Shown: positions 33,793 to 44,244 of the stretch, piece after piece | Numbering within the stretch: the stretch's first letter is position 1 | How the letters are laid out: each line of letters starts with the position of its first letter | Assembly: GCF_902826915.1 (NCBI RefSeq) | Contig: NZ_CADEGP010000011.1 | Location: forward strand, 1 to 54,903 | Direction: 5' to 3' | Origin: an uncultured Nitrosomonas sp. | Lineage (GTDB): Bacteria; Pseudomonadota; Gammaproteobacteria; Burkholderiales; Nitrosomonadaceae | Length of the DNA: 54,903 nt | Program-made: the position numbers and the translations under genes | The notes under the pieces: generated by a model | The model's input: the letters and a program-made list of their open reading frames with translations, nothing else | Databases searched by the model: none | What the model was told of the DNA's origin: nothing

Positions 33793-34940
33793 AATATTTT
33801 TTGGTAGATACGATAGCGTTTGTGCTGCTTACTACCAATAGTGTCGAGAATGTTGCGCATTGCCATGTTATCTTCCAGTATCCATGACATTTCAACCTCC
33901 TGAATGCCACGGGCAATAGTAGCCTGTCGGGGCGCGTCGATGACCAAACAAGCTAATGCCAGACCAATGGGTGTATTGTGAAACTGTTTACGTACGCCCA
34001 TCAGCGGTATACGGCCTGAACGAATCTCATGGTTTCTAATACTTTTGATGATCTTGAGCCAGCCGAACGGAAACAAGCTTCCGTTCAATTTAGCTAAAAC
34101 TTCGTTAAGATTGGGTAACCCCACCATAAATGCCGCAGGTTTGCCATTGACCTCGGCAATTTGGAGGAATTCGTCTGATACCAGCAGGCGCAGACTACTT
34201 CCCAATTCGGCAAATTCTTCTTGCGTAAATGGAATAAACCCCCAGTTTTCAGACCAGGCGTCGTTGAAGATATCACGCAGCACTTCCATTTCTTCATCAA
34301 ATTTATGGCGTTGTATTGTGCGTATTGTAATTTTCGAGGAAAATCGATTAATCAACATCTGCATCACGCGTGGTATTTCAAAATCAACCCTGACGCGGTA
34401 AGCCAATAAATCTTTTACTGGATGATATTCCTGCTCCGCCAGTAAACGGTCATACCAGCGTGCTGAGTGCGGCATCATGATCACAGGCGGCGTATCGAAT
34501 CCATCCACCAATATGCCGCATTCTTGATTTATCGAAAGATTAAACGGGCCGCTGATACGCCGAATTTTCCGGGAAGCTAACCATGCTTCCGCGTTAAGTA
34601 TCAACGCAGCAAATACTTCCGAATTGTCGATACATTCCATCAAACCGAAGTGACCGCTGTCTGTGCCGTAGCGTTCCTGGTGTAATGAATCGATTTGTGC
34701 GCTGATACGCCCAACAGGTCGATCGTCTTGAAATGCTACCCAGGCTTGCCATTCGCCATGTTTAAAAAAAGGGTTGTAACGAGAAAAATGAAAGCGTCGT
34801 TCCAAACGCAATGGCGGCACCCACATCGGGTCATTAGCGTATATGTGCCAGGGCACATCAATAAACTTACTCATGTCACGATATGTCACCACCGGTCGCA
34901 CCGTCACTCTGGGATTGCCCGGTTTATCGTGTTTAATCAT
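33789..34940 (-). CDS. GNAT-like acyltransferase, YghO/bacterial ceramide synthase-like (383 aa)
   Basis: The protein resembles the YghO-type group: VRPVVTYRDMSKFIDVPWHI, YANDPMWVPPLR, RYNPFFKHGEWQAWVA, RISGPFNLSINQECGILVDG and a C-terminal GNAT half with NDAWSENWGFIPFTQEEF and VNGKPAAFMVGLPNLNE. To my knowledge bacterial ceramide synthase of Caulobacter belongs to this superfamily, so an N-acyltransferase acting on a long-chain amine is a reasonable hypothesis. It overlaps the nucleotidyltransferase gene by 4 bases and leads the operon ending in lptFG. No serine palmitoyltransferase gene lies in the window, which leaves the substrate open. Confidence 0.7.
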   Translation of the reverse strand: MIKHDKPGNPRVTVRPVVTYRDMSKFIDVPWHIYANDPMWVPPLRLERRFHFSRYNPFFKHGEWQAWVAFQDDRPVGRISAQIDSLHQERYGTDSGHFGLMECIDNSEVFAALILNAEAWLASRKIRRISGPFNLSINQECGILVDGFDTPPVIMMPHSARWYDRLLAEQEYHPVKDLLAYRVRVDFEIPRVMQMLINRFSSKITIRTIQRHKFDEEMEVLRDIFNDAWSENWGFIPFTQEEFAELGSSLRLLVSDEFLQIAEVNGKPAAFMVGLPNLNEVLAKLNGSLFPFGWLKIIKSIRNHEIRSGRIPLMGVRKQFHNTPIGLALACLVIDAPRQATIARGIQEVEMSWILEDNMAMRNILDTIGSKQHKRYRIYQKIL

Positions 34941-35032
34941 GGTACATAGTAAGCGTTGTTTTGATAATTATGCTGTGAAGAATTAACTATGACAGTTTTT
35001 TGCTATTTTGATTGGAGGCTAAGGAAATATTA

Positions 35033-35503
35033 TTATAATTCAGTATGTTTTAATAGTTTTGAAATTAGCTTCTGAAAAATTTCTTTTGGATCGGATTCCT
35101 GCTTGGCGGATTGATTGTTTTCAGTTGCTCTTTGCTCAGCTATGGCAATTTTTTCATCGGTAATATCGCGACAGAAATCACGGAAATTGTTCCAATCTAT
35201 GTTGTATTCGCGTAAGTTATCCTGTGGAATGAAAACGCGGAGTACCTCAAAATTTTGATGCATTTCCGGTAAACGGGATGTGAGGTAATGGTTAATATTT
35301 TTTGGCCACCGTTTGTGCTCTGGGTACATATCGGCCAACTCTTTTTCAAAGGTATAACGGAAATTATCGACGGCCAAAGCGCGGCGCTTACGGTTAACAA
35401 TATCTACCATAATGGCTACTATCCCCAATAAGCCAAATAATACAAAAGGCCATAGTGGGACAGTTTCAAAATATCCGGAGATTTGATCAATATATTCGTT
35501 CAA
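35033..35503 (-). CDS. Hypothetical membrane-anchored protein (156 aa)
   Basis: The protein has one membrane helix near the start (PLWPFVLFGLLGIVAIMV, about 16-33), then NRKRR, which sets the rest in the cytoplasm. The soluble part is charged and aromatic (YPEHKRWPKNINHYL; FRDFCRDITDEKIA) and ends with a polar tail. I do not recognise a family. It stands alone between the GNAT-like gene and a long intergenic region. Confidence 0.6.
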   Translation of the reverse strand: MNEYIDQISGYFETVPLWPFVLFGLLGIVAIMVDIVNRKRRALAVDNFRYTFEKELADMYPEHKRWPKNINHYLTSRLPEMHQNFEVLRVFIPQDNLREYNIDWNNFRDFCRDITDEKIAIAEQRATENNQSAKQESDPKEIFQKLISKLLKHTEL

Positions 35504-36054
35504 AGTCGTCCCTAGTTTCTAGTTAATAAATGTATTAGATAAAATATTTCTGTGTTGAAGCAATATACCGTCGTATCTTGCCATAGTAAGGCACATGGAT
35601 CAATATGGGCATTTTCACGTATTCCGTTTTAACAAGTATTGCCGAATTAGTTGCTCCCTATCGAAAATGTGTCTGATGAGCAGCAATCGTTCAAATGCCA
35701 ATTTTTTTCATTTAATTTTCACCTTTGCGCTGCGATATTAAGCGCACTCAGCTCAATTTATAGGATCTTCGTTGAATAGTTGATTAACGAACTCTTATAT
35801 CAGTCAGTTATTCTTGTTCGAGCGCGAAACCAGGAGTTTATCAAGCTTCTAGAGGTGAATTTTAGTTTTTGACAAAGTAATGGCTATTCTTCATGCTAGC
35901 AGTTCATTGGGTTTCTCAGCTGGTTATTGTTAACCTATAACAGTGATATTTGTTGTAAGCCCAAAATTTGCATTGACCTAATAGTGCTAATTGCGTTATT
36001 TTTACTAGTTTTGTAATCGCGGAAGATAAGCGCCTAAATTATATCAATCTTGTT
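35504..36054. other. Intergenic region upstream of xseB
   Basis: 551 bases without a gene I can support. It is AT-rich. A possible promoter for xseB-ispA-dxs is TTGACC at 35973-35978 with a 17-base spacer before TTATTT at 35996-36001, about 53 bases before the xseB start. The rest shows short A/T runs only. Confidence 0.35.
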
Positions 36055-36318
36055 ATGGTACCCAAAAAGCCTAGTAGTAGTAATGCCACTTCATCTCAAC
36101 CCGAAAGTTTTGAGGCTGCATCGGCTGAACTTGAAAAAATAGTAGTGGCTATGGAAGCCGGGCAGATGTCACTGGAAGCTTCACTTTTAGCTTATCAGCG
36201 CGGCGCAGAGTTGTTGCAATATTGCCAGGATAAATTGCAAAATGCGCAGCAGCAAGTGCGTGTGCTTGAAGCTGGGAAGTTAAAAAACTTTACTCGATCT
36301 GATAGCGATGAGTCCTGA
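36055..36318 (+). CDS. xseB: Exonuclease VII small subunit (87 aa)
   Basis: XseB binds XseA to form exonuclease VII, which degrades single-stranded DNA. The core helical hairpin is typical: ESFEAASAELEKIVVAMEAG, LEASLLAYQRGAELLQYC. Flanking residues are low in complexity. The 3' end overlaps the ispA start by 11 bases, the classical xseB-ispA-dxs order. The large subunit gene is elsewhere. Confidence 0.95.
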   Translation: MVPKKPSSSNATSSQPESFEAASAELEKIVVAMEAGQMSLEASLLAYQRGAELLQYCQDKLQNAQQQVRVLEAGKLKNFTRSDSDES

Positions 36319-37201
36319 TTTCCAAAATTGGGCGAGTAGCTGTCAGGCGCGTATCGAAACATTTTTGGAAGCGAGATTGCCGGCTACCGATTGTGTTCCT
36401 GAACGGTTGCATAAAGCCATGCGCTATTCGGTGCTGGGTGGTGGAAAGCGGGTGCGTCCATTATTATCATTTGCGGCGGGCGAGCTTGCCGGCGCTGATT
36501 TTGAGCGTGTAACGATTGTAGCTGCTGCAGTGGAGCTGATTCATGCTTATTCTTTGGTGCATGATGATTTACCTTGCATGGATGACGATATTTTACGTCG
36601 AGGAAAACCCACCTGTCATATCGAATATGATGAAGCCACTGCGTTGTTGACAGGCGATAGTCTGCAAACGCTTGCATTTGAATTGTTGGCGGAAAAGCCT
36701 CTGGCGGATGTGCCTGGGACGCAACTGGAGATGATCGCGCAGTTGGCGTTGGCATCGGGTTCTCGTGGTATGGCTGGAGGACAGGCATTTGATCTGGATA
36801 GTGTCGGTAAGATGCTGAGTTTGCCAGAACTGGAATTTATGCATATCCATAAAACCGGCGCATTGATTCGTGCTGCCGTGATGTTGGGTGCGCGGTGCAA
36901 TAGCTGTTTGAGCAGCGAACAATTGGCTAGGTTGGATCATTTTGCTAAATGTGTCGGTCTGGCATTCCAAGTGGTTGATGATTTGCTGGATACAGAGGCA
37001 ACAACGGCGACATTAGGAAAAACCGCTGGAAAGGATGCTGAGCATAATAAACCAACTTATGTCAGTATTCTGGGCATTAGTCAAGCGCGTGGGCTGGCTG
37101 AAAAACTGCAGCAGGATGCTTATCAGGCTTTGGATGGTTTTAATGAAGCTGCGTTAAGATTGCGCCAGGTAACTGATTTTATAATTAAACGTGAATTCTG
37201 A
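36308..37201 (+). CDS. ispA: Farnesyl diphosphate synthase (297 aa)
   Basis: The enzyme condenses isopentenyl diphosphate with dimethylallyl and geranyl diphosphate. Both aspartate-rich motifs are present: DDLPCMDDD (first, with the short DDxxxxD spacing of bacterial enzymes) and FQVVDDLLD (second). GGGKRVRPLL and the lysine in KTGALIRA are also conserved. Length 297 is normal. It overlaps xseB and is followed by dxs after 41 bases, so the three genes share a transcript. Confidence 0.96.
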   Translation: MSPDFQNWASSCQARIETFLEARLPATDCVPERLHKAMRYSVLGGGKRVRPLLSFAAGELAGADFERVTIVAAAVELIHAYSLVHDDLPCMDDDILRRGKPTCHIEYDEATALLTGDSLQTLAFELLAEKPLADVPGTQLEMIAQLALASGSRGMAGGQAFDLDSVGKMLSLPELEFMHIHKTGALIRAAVMLGARCNSCLSSEQLARLDHFAKCVGLAFQVVDDLLDTEATTATLGKTAGKDAEHNKPTYVSILGISQARGLAEKLQQDAYQALDGFNEAALRLRQVTDFIIKREF

Positions 37202-37242
37202 TTCCAAGAATTTTTTCTACATTTTCTATTTTCAGGCATTGA

Positions 37243-39087
37243 ATGTATCCATTGTTAGATACCATTAACTTACCCTTCCAATTACGCGAATTAGAGCAAA
37301 AGAAGTTATCGCAGTTTGCTAAAGAATTACGAGGTTTCTTGATAGATTCAGTCGCAAAAACGGGTGGGCACCTATCTTCCAACTTAGGTACGGTTGAATT
37401 AACTATTGCCTTACATTACGTGTTTAATACACCTCATGATCAATTGGTTTGGGATGTAGGGCATCAGACGTATGCGCATAAAATTTTGACGGGTCGTCGC
37501 AATGGCATGAATAAATTACGCATGCAAGATGGGTTGGCTGGTTTCCCACGTCGAGATGAAAGTGAATACGATGCATTCGGTACTGCGCATTCGAGTACTT
37601 CGATCAGTGCTGCGTTGGGTATGGCGGTTGCTGCGCAATTAAATCGGACTGATCGGCGAGCTATCGCGATTATTGGCGATGGTGCCATGAGCGCAGGTAT
37701 GGCATTTGAAGCGCTGAATAACGCTGGCGTGATGGATGCGAATTTACTGGTTATCCTGAATGACAATGACATGTCAATATCCCGCCCGGTAGGAGCGCTT
37801 AATAATTATCTGGCCAAGCTGATGTCAGGACGATTTTATGCAACCGCGCGGCGTGCAGGTGAGAAAGTATTGGGGGTTGTTCCGACTGTTCTGGAATTGG
37901 CCAAGCGTGCCGAGGAGCATGTCAAAGGTATGGTAACACCGGGTACTTTATTTGAGGAATTCGGGTTTAATTATATTGGGCCGATCGATGGCCATGATTT
38001 GGATGTATTGATTACTACCCTGAGAAATATCAAGCAACTGGAGGGCCCGCAGTTTCTGCATGTAGTAACTCGTAAAGGCGCGGGCTACAAGGTTGCGGAA
38101 GAAGACCCCATTTTGTATCACGGTGTGGGGAAGTTTGATCCGAAAAAAGGGATTGTGGCTAAAGCAAATGGCAAACCCACCTATACACAAATTTTTGGCG
38201 ATTGGTTATGTGATATGGCGGCGCAGGATTCTCGTTTGATCGGCGTGACGCCAGCAATGCGGGAAGGCTCAGGGTTAGTCCGTTTCTCTCAAGAGTATCC
38301 CGAACGCTATTTTGACGTGGGCATAGCTGAGCAACATGCTGTCACATTCGCGGCAGGTGCAGCATGCGATGGCTTAAAACCAGTTGTGGCGATTTATTCA
38401 ACCTTTCTGCAGCGCGCCTATGATCAATTGATTCATGATGTGGCGATCCAGAACTTGCCTGTGATATTTGCCATCGATCGGGCTGGTTTGGTCGGGGCAG
38501 ATGGGCCAACGCATGCGGGCAGTTTTGATTTAACCTATTTGCGCTGTATTCCGAACCTGACTGTGATGGCGCCTGCAGATGAAAATGAATGCAGGCAAAT
38601 GTTGTATACGGCCTTTAAACTGGACACGCCAACGGCCGTTCGCTATCCCAGGGGAACTGGTGCGGGTGTACAGGCTCAAAAGGACATGCAGGCATTGCCT
38701 ATAGGACGGGGAGAGATCCGACGTCAAGGGGAAAAAATTGCTTTGTTGGCTTTTGGCAGCATGTTGACACCTTGCTTAGCTGCAGGAGATGAACTGAATG
38801 CCACAGTGGTGAATATGCGTTTTATTAAACCGCTGGATGATGATCTTGTGGCATCGCTGGCTGCCAGTCATGATTTGTTGGTGACGGTGGAAGAAAATAC
38901 CGTGATGGGAGGTGCTGGCAGTGCTGTTATAGAATCGCTTAGCAGCCAGCAGATCCAAGTCAGATTGCTGCAACTTGGATTGCCGGATATTTTTATTGAA
39001 CAGGGCGATCATGCGCAGATGCTCGCAGACTGCGGATTAGACAGCGGCGGCATTATCAAATCAGTACGAGCAGTATTGCCTGAATAA
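37243..39087 (+). CDS. dxs: 1-deoxy-D-xylulose-5-phosphate synthase (614 aa)
   Basis: DXS makes the first intermediate of the MEP isoprenoid pathway from pyruvate and glyceraldehyde-3-phosphate with thiamine diphosphate. Conserved segments include [56 protein letters not shown] (thiamine binding), [16 protein letters not shown] and [15 protein letters not shown]. The length is usual. Together with ispA it supplies precursors for quinones and undecaprenyl phosphate. Confidence 0.97.
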   Translation: MYPLLDTINLPFQLRELEQKKLSQFAKELRGFLIDSVAKTGGHLSSNLGTVELTIALHYVFNTPHDQLVWDVGHQTYAHKILTGRRNGMNKLRMQDGLAGFPRRDESEYDAFGTAHSSTSISAALGMAVAAQLNRTDRRAIAIIGDGAMSAGMAFEALNNAGVMDANLLVILNDNDMSISRPVGALNNYLAKLMSGRFYATARRAGEKVLGVVPTVLELAKRAEEHVKGMVTPGTLFEEFGFNYIGPIDGHDLDVLITTLRNIKQLEGPQFLHVVTRKGAGYKVAEEDPILYHGVGKFDPKKGIVAKANGKPTYTQIFGDWLCDMAAQDSRLIGVTPAMREGSGLVRFSQEYPERYFDVGIAEQHAVTFAAGAACDGLKPVVAIYSTFLQRAYDQLIHDVAIQNLPVIFAIDRAGLVGADGPTHAGSFDLTYLRCIPNLTVMAPADENECRQMLYTAFKLDTPTAVRYPRGTGAGVQAQKDMQALPIGRGEIRRQGEKIALLAFGSMLTPCLAAGDELNATVVNMRFIKPLDDDLVASLAASHDLLVTVEENTVMGGAGSAVIESLSSQQIQVRLLQLGLPDIFIEQGDHAQMLADCGLDSGGIIKSVRAVLPE

Positions 39088-39152
39088 TCATTACAATCGA
39101 TCAGTTGCTTGATTTGCTGTTAGCAGGAACACTTGGTCGTACAGGAGGGAAT

Positions 39153-39959
39153 ATGAATAAACAGATAGATATGCCAATCGCCGATGTGCAGAGCTCATTG
39201 GACACCCGGCGCATAGCAATAGATCGAGTTGGGATTAAGGCGATCCGTCACCCTGTGGTTGTGGCCGATAAAGATGATGGTGTGCAACATACTGTGGCGG
39301 TTTTTAACATGTATGTTAATTTGCCACATAATTTCAAAGGCACGCACATGTCTCGCTTTGTTGAGATCCTCAATAGTCACGAGCGGGAAATCTCGGTAGA
39401 GTCATTTCAAATCATCTTACAGGAGATGATTACAAAGCTGGAGACGGATTCTGGTCATATCGAAATGACTTTTCCCTATTTCATCAATAAGTCGGCGCCT
39501 GTTTCACAAGTTAAAAGCTTACTGGATTATGAAGTGACATTCATAGGCGAGATTAAAAACGGTGAATATCTATTTACCATGAAAGTCATCGTTCCTGTCA
39601 CCAGCCTATGCCCTTGCTCCAAGAAGATATCCAATTATGGCGCGCATAATCAACGTTCGCATGTCACCATCTCTGTGCGTACTAATAGTTTTGTGTGGAT
39701 TGAAGATATTATCCAGATTGCTGAGAATAATGCATCATGCGAGCTTTACGGTTTGCTGAAAAGGCCAGATGAAAAATATGTGACCGAGAAGGCATACGAT
39801 AATCCAAAGTTTGTTGAGGATATCGTAAGAGATATTGCGGAAGTGCTGAATCATGATGAACGGATTGATGCGTATGTTGTGGAGTCGGAGAATTTTGAGT
39901 CAATTCATAACCATTCCGCGTATGCGTTGATTGAGAACGACAAGAAGCAGCGTGGGTAG
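39153..39959 (+). CDS. folE2: GTP cyclohydrolase FolE2 (268 aa)
   Basis: FolE2 (type IB) converts GTP to dihydroneopterin triphosphate for folate synthesis with flexible metal use. Identifying segments are [39 protein letters not shown] with the catalytic cysteine region, [13 protein letters not shown] and [16 protein letters not shown] 39153 is chosen since AGGAGG lies about 7 bases upstream. It lies 65 bases after dxs and may extend that operon. FolE2 is often used under zinc limitation; whether a classical folE exists elsewhere is unknown. Confidence 0.96.
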   Translation: MNKQIDMPIADVQSSLDTRRIAIDRVGIKAIRHPVVVADKDDGVQHTVAVFNMYVNLPHNFKGTHMSRFVEILNSHEREISVESFQIILQEMITKLETDSGHIEMTFPYFINKSAPVSQVKSLLDYEVTFIGEIKNGEYLFTMKVIVPVTSLCPCSKKISNYGAHNQRSHVTISVRTNSFVWIEDIIQIAENNASCELYGLLKRPDEKYVTEKAYDNPKFVEDIVRDIAEVLNHDERIDAYVVESENFESIHNHSAYALIENDKKQRG

Positions 39960-40693
39960 TAATGGCGTCGTGGTTGCACTAAGCTAACAGCCGATTTTTG
40001 CGCAACTTCAAAAATTTTATCCGATCAGTAAAACTTCCACAAAACGCTGACCACCTTTTTTCAGTAAGAACAGGCGGTTCCCAAAAAATTGGCCTCCCTG
40101 CGTCGAATAATGTATGTCATCAATGGAATTTTTCCTGTCTTTGTGTGTGCGATTCAGGTATTCACATTTCATCATTGATCGTTTCGAATTTCCCTAATAA
40201 CGGCGGCAAATCGTACTGTAGTTTTTTGAGTAAAGCGTGATTCTGCTTGTCTCATGCATGCATGAACTGGAATCATCGCAGCAGGATGATTCACAAAGTC
40301 TTACGGCTGGAACTGTTTTTCTGAAGAGTTCAGTGACTAGGATGATAACGAGGAATTGGGCTTGTTCGTGAAGGCATGGCGCCGAAATGATTAGGTGATT
40401 GATCATCAGAGCGCACATACACTATTTACCACTGTGCCTGAGAGTTCTGCATGCCAATCAAGGCGCTTACGGCTTTATCAGAAATTAGAATTCCGTTCGA
40501 TTGATTGCGCGAAATATCATATTGTGATGGAAGTATAGTGACTGATCGTTGCGAATTGTATTGGTGCTTATTGTGGGGTTGATGAAGTTTGATATGATAA
40601 AGTTTAATGGGCATGCCTTTATCAGCATTGACAAGTGCTATGAAGGATTACTGAACTCTGGAAGTTTAATCATGGTTAAATAATTAATAGCCT
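39960..40693. other. Intergenic region with coding-like scraps
   Basis: 734 bases with no gene I can support. On the minus strand short protein-like segments occur in different frames (for example LLKKLQYDLPPLLGKFETIN at about 40174-40233 and NRLFLLKKGGQRFVEVLLIG at 40019-40078), each closed by a stop and without a start. A 62-codon minus-strand frame (40426-40614) lacks support. The region may be the debris of a lost gene. Confidence 0.35.
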
Positions 40694-41140
40694 ATGTTCG
40701 AAAACCATAAAAAGAATGCCGATCGTAAATCTGTGGAGGATATGGAAAAGTATTACAAAGAATTCCATCACAAGTGCGTATCTTGGTATATCACTATTAT
40801 GGGTTTCTTTATTGCCGGAGTCATGGCAACGAAAGATGAGTCACAGAGCGCATCCCTATACATTTTTCCGTTGTTAATGTTTGCATTTTTTGTTTTTATT
40901 TTTTTTCTATATTACTTATTATTGTATTCATCCCGCATCAACATTCTCAGGAAATACCTAATTGATGATTATTTCCCGCCGCAATGGAGGGAGGTTCATA
41001 GAAATGTCACTGCTGGATTTCATGGGGCTGGTGATATGTTGTTTATTCTTATTCTTCTTTTTATGTTTCTTGCACTAGCTGTAACTTCATTTCTTAAATT
41101 TTCACTTCATAGTCACTTGATTAAGTTTTTTTGTGGTTAA
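40694..41140 (+). CDS. Hypothetical three-helix membrane protein (148 aa)
   Basis: The N-terminal 30 residues are soluble, charged and helical (KNADRKSVEDMEKYYKEFHH). Three membrane segments follow: WYITIMGFFIAGVMA, LYIFPLLMFAFFVFIFFLYY and MLFILILLFMFLALAVTSF. A conserved-looking loop (DDYFPPQWREVHRN) lies between the last two. It is AT-rich compared with core genes and lies in an accessory stretch. I recognise no family; pore-forming defence effectors share such a plan, but nothing here proves it. Confidence 0.6.
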   Translation: MFENHKKNADRKSVEDMEKYYKEFHHKCVSWYITIMGFFIAGVMATKDESQSASLYIFPLLMFAFFVFIFFLYYLLLYSSRINILRKYLIDDYFPPQWREVHRNVTAGFHGAGDMLFILILLFMFLALAVTSFLKFSLHSHLIKFFCG

Positions 41141-41225
41141 TTCGTCTGAGATCTTCGCGCACAAGCGAAGGGCTATCTACAAGACAAATATGGAAAACCA
41201 ATGAGAAATTGGAATGTATCGTAAA

Positions 41226-42830
41226 TTAATCAATCCCCTGTGATCTCAGATAATCTTCATAATTACCTTTGAAGTCATTAATGCCATCCGGCTTCATTTC
41301 AAGAATCCGCGTCGCCAGTGAAGAGACGAATTCACGGTCGTGTGAAATAAAAACCAAGGTACCGGTAAATTTCTCCAGTGCGCTATTCAGTGATTCGATG
41401 GATTCCATGTCCAGATGATTGGTCGGCTCATCCATCAGCATAATATTCGGTTTTCGCAGAATCAACTTGCCAAAAAGCATGCGCCCCTTTTCTCCACCGG
41501 AAATCACACGGGTGGATTTTTTGATGTCATCGCCTGAGAATAGTAACCGACCCAAGGTGCCGCGTATCGTTTGATCGTCATCATTACCTTGTCGCCATTG
41601 ATCCATCCATTCGGTCAATGGCAATTCTTCTTCAAAATCAGCCGCATGATCTTGCGCATAATAGCCACGGCGCGCCTTATCGGGCCATTTGATCTCACCG
41701 GAATCCGGCATCAGATCACCGGCAAGGCATCGTAGCAGCGTGGTTTTTCCGATGCCGTTGGGGCCAATGATGGCGACTTTTTCGCCAGCTTCGATGTCAA
41801 GGCTTAAGCAATCGAATAGGGGTTTATCCAATCCAGGGAAACTCTTGCTGATTGCTTTGATGGAAACGGCCAGACGATGCAGTTTATCCCTGTCATCCAC
41901 TTCAAAACGGATAAAAGGATATTGGCGACTGGATGGCTTGACATCCTCCAGTTTGATTTTCTCAATCTGCCGTGCGCGACTGGTTGCCTGTCTGGCTTTC
42001 GACGCATTGGCGGAGAAACGACTGACAAACGACTGCAAATCGGCAATTTGTGTTTTTTTCTTGGCATTATTCGCCAACATGCGCTCGCGCACCTGGGTCG
42101 ATGCAGTCATATAGTCATCATAGTTGCCGGGATAGATTCGTAGCTCACCGTAATCCAGATCAGCCATATGCGTGCACACGCTGTTCAGAAAATGCCGATC
42201 ATGCGAGATGATGATGATGGTGTTTTTGCTGGTATTGATGACATCTTCCAGCCAGCGGATCGTATTAATATCGAGATTATTGGTGGGTTCATCCAGTAAT
42301 AAGATATCCGGATTGGAAAATAACGCCTGTGCCAATAATACGCGCAACTTGAATCCCGGCGCAATCGCGCTCATCAATCCCTGATGCTGGTCAGAGGGAA
42401 TGCCCACCCCAAGCAATAGTTCTCCGGCGCGCGCCTCCGCCGAATAGCCATCCAGCTCGGCGAATTGCGACTCAAGCTCGGCAGCATGCATATATTCTTC
42501 TTCGGTGGCATCCGGGTTGGCATAAATGGCGTCACGTTCCTGCTTGATGTGCCATAATTCCGCGTGTCCCATCATCACCGTATCAATCACCAAACAATCT
42601 TCAAAAGCGAATTGATCCTGGCGCAGCTTTCCCACGCGCTCGCCGCTATCAACCGCGACATTACCGGAAGTGGGTTCAAGATCTCGGCCTAGAATCTTCA
42701 TGAATGTCGATTTGCCGCAACCATTGGCGCCAATCAAACCATAGCGATTACCGTTACCAAATTTTACGGAAACATTTTCAAAGAGCGGCTTGGCGCCGAA
42801 TTGCATGGTGATATTGGCGGTTGTAATCAA
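41226..42830 (-). CDS. ybiT: ABC-F ATPase YbiT (534 aa)
   Basis: The protein has two ABC ATPase domains and no membrane segment, so it acts at the ribosome in the manner of ABC-F translation factors. Walker A motifs are GANGCGKST and GPNGIGKTT; Walker B/D-loop segments are [11 protein letters not shown] and [10 protein letters not shown]. The second signature is SGGEKGR; the first is the variant [11 protein letters not shown] typical of YbiT. The linker ([29 protein letters not shown]) fits the family. Length 534 is usual. Its function in the cell is not well defined; it may relieve ribosome stalling. Confidence 0.94.
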   Translation of the reverse strand: MITTANITMQFGAKPLFENVSVKFGNGNRYGLIGANGCGKSTFMKILGRDLEPTSGNVAVDSGERVGKLRQDQFAFEDCLVIDTVMMGHAELWHIKQERDAIYANPDATEEEYMHAAELESQFAELDGYSAEARAGELLLGVGIPSDQHQGLMSAIAPGFKLRVLLAQALFSNPDILLLDEPTNNLDINTIRWLEDVINTSKNTIIIISHDRHFLNSVCTHMADLDYGELRIYPGNYDDYMTASTQVRERMLANNAKKKTQIADLQSFVSRFSANASKARQATSRARQIEKIKLEDVKPSSRQYPFIRFEVDDRDKLHRLAVSIKAISKSFPGLDKPLFDCLSLDIEAGEKVAIIGPNGIGKTTLLRCLAGDLMPDSGEIKWPDKARRGYYAQDHAADFEEELPLTEWMDQWRQGNDDDQTIRGTLGRLLFSGDDIKKSTRVISGGEKGRMLFGKLILRKPNIMLMDEPTNHLDMESIESLNSALEKFTGTLVFISHDREFVSSLATRILEMKPDGINDFKGNYEDYLRSQGID

Positions 42831-43145
42831 AGTAGGTACCTGAGGATGATGGTTGCAACAAAGGGGGGCATATTCTAAACGTTTTTCAACAGGTTTGCTG
42901 GGTTATGGTGGATGTTAATATCAATTGCATAAAACTGAGGTTGAAGGGTATGCTTTGCAAGTATGGAATTTTTGGAATGGATCTAATATCTTCCGGCGAT
43001 GAAGCTAAAAACAGTAGAAATATTATAAAAAATAATGATATAGAATGAATTCTGTAGAGCTAGTTATTACATCTGACGTAATATTTATATCATTTAGCAA
43101 CGTCTAAATATAGTTATGCACAAAAAACCATGAGCCATAGGAATA
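42831..43145. other. AT-rich intergenic region
   Basis: 315 bases without a gene. The end near 42880-42900 has the word TTTTTCAACAGG, also seen at about 206 and (as TTTTTCAA) at 12684. The remainder is AT-rich and should hold the divergent promoters of ybiT and the TIR-like gene; none can be assigned with confidence. Confidence 0.35.
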
Positions 43146-44000
43146 TTGAATAGAAATATGTTTCATTTGCTAGTTGCTTATCAGGGGTGGCCAGATTCTG
43201 GTGGAACATTGTCAACGAGCCGATTTTATATTAGAGAAGACGATCCTGTTGGCAGTAGGTTTTGTTCAAACGGTCAACTTAATCTAGAGAAACTAAAACA
43301 ATATCCTGCACTTTTAGTTACTGAAACGGGGGGGGAGTGGGCCATAATTTGCCAAAGTGGCTCATATCATAAATGTTACGTTCGGACGCTCAGAGGTATC
43401 AATTCAGTACGCAGTTGATAATAGTATTTTTCTAATCTCCAACGCTGAGTTGGAAGGCCACTCGGTTGAGTTACGTCTAGGGCGTTTCGGTTTATCGCAT
43501 ACATGTTGGAGCGTATGTGATGTTGACTTATATAAGCTGCTACTACAGAACCAACAAAAAAGGGTTGTTAGTCCAAAGGTATTTTCTCTAGAAGCTGCAT
43601 ACGCGCAGGATGAAAACCTTGTTTCTATAATGATGCCCTTTAGTGCTGATTTAATCCTGTATACGTAGCCCTGCAGCAAGCAACAACCTCAATAGGCTTT
43701 TCTTGCATACGGGCAAATGATATTTGGGAGCACCATGCAATAATTCAGGATATCGTAAACATCATTGCTAGAGCCAAGGTTGTGGTTTGCGATTGCTCGG
43801 GAAAAAATCCTAATGTTTTCTATGAGGCGGGCATTGCTCATGCAATAGGCAAAGAAGTGATACTAATAACTCAATCTGAGCATGATATACCTTTTGACCT
43901 TCGCCACTTACGCCATATCCGTTATTTGCCAAATGGCGAAGGGCTTGCTGATTTATCAACGTCATTGCAAGCTAAGTTGCGTTCAATAAGAGGCTGGTAA
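43146..44000 (+). pseudogene. TIR-like/nucleoside 2-deoxyribosyltransferase-like protein, twice frameshifted
   Basis: Three consecutive frames look like one protein of about 284 residues. The first (43146 onward) is an unrecognised domain (YQGWPDSGGTLSTSRFYI). It shifts between about 43352 and 43370, just after a G8 tract (43328-43335). The second contains SIMMPFSADL, the beta-strand and nucleotide-loop start of a Rossmann-like domain, and shifts near 43653 (an A missing in TTTAATCC). The third continues ARAKVVVCDCSGKNPNVFYE, AGIAHAIGKEVILITQ and DIPFDLRHLRHIRYL, a pattern shared by TIR-like and nucleoside deoxyribosyltransferase-like effectors. It is broken as written. Confidence 0.65.
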
Positions 44001-44089
44001 AAATGCATAACTCGCGTAAGGCGGAAGTTATATATGCTCAAATCACGGGCATTACACTGGAGCAGAAGACGTACTGAGGTGGTTGTGTC

Positions 44090-44230
44090 ATGGCAACCAA
44101 GGTAGCGGGTCTTGAATCAATACCTGTCATCAGAATCATCACGGTTAGTGAGGATGACATTGAGAATCCCAACATCGTTCTAACGTATTCCTATCCGGTA
44201 CGATCCGAAATAATTCACGCTGTGGCTTAA
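44090..44230 (+). CDS. Small hypothetical protein (46 aa)
   Basis: A 46-codon frame starts at ATG 44090 after a GAGGTGG ribosome-binding sequence and ends with TAA 44228-44230. The sequence (MATKVAGLESIPVIRIITVS, then SYPVRSEIIHAVA) looks protein-like but matches nothing I know. It lies between two disrupted genes and might itself be a remnant. Confidence 0.3.
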   Translation: MATKVAGLESIPVIRIITVSEDDIENPNIVLTYSYPVRSEIIHAVA

Positions 44231-44244
44231 TGACGATTATCGAA

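Noticed and set aside
40426..40614. 62-codon minus-strand frame
   Set aside because: No supported start, no hydrophobic or domain signature, no neighbour to suggest a role.
41153..41170. CTTCGC-GCGAAG hairpin between two convergent genes as a terminator
   Set aside because: Only six base pairs and no T run on either side.
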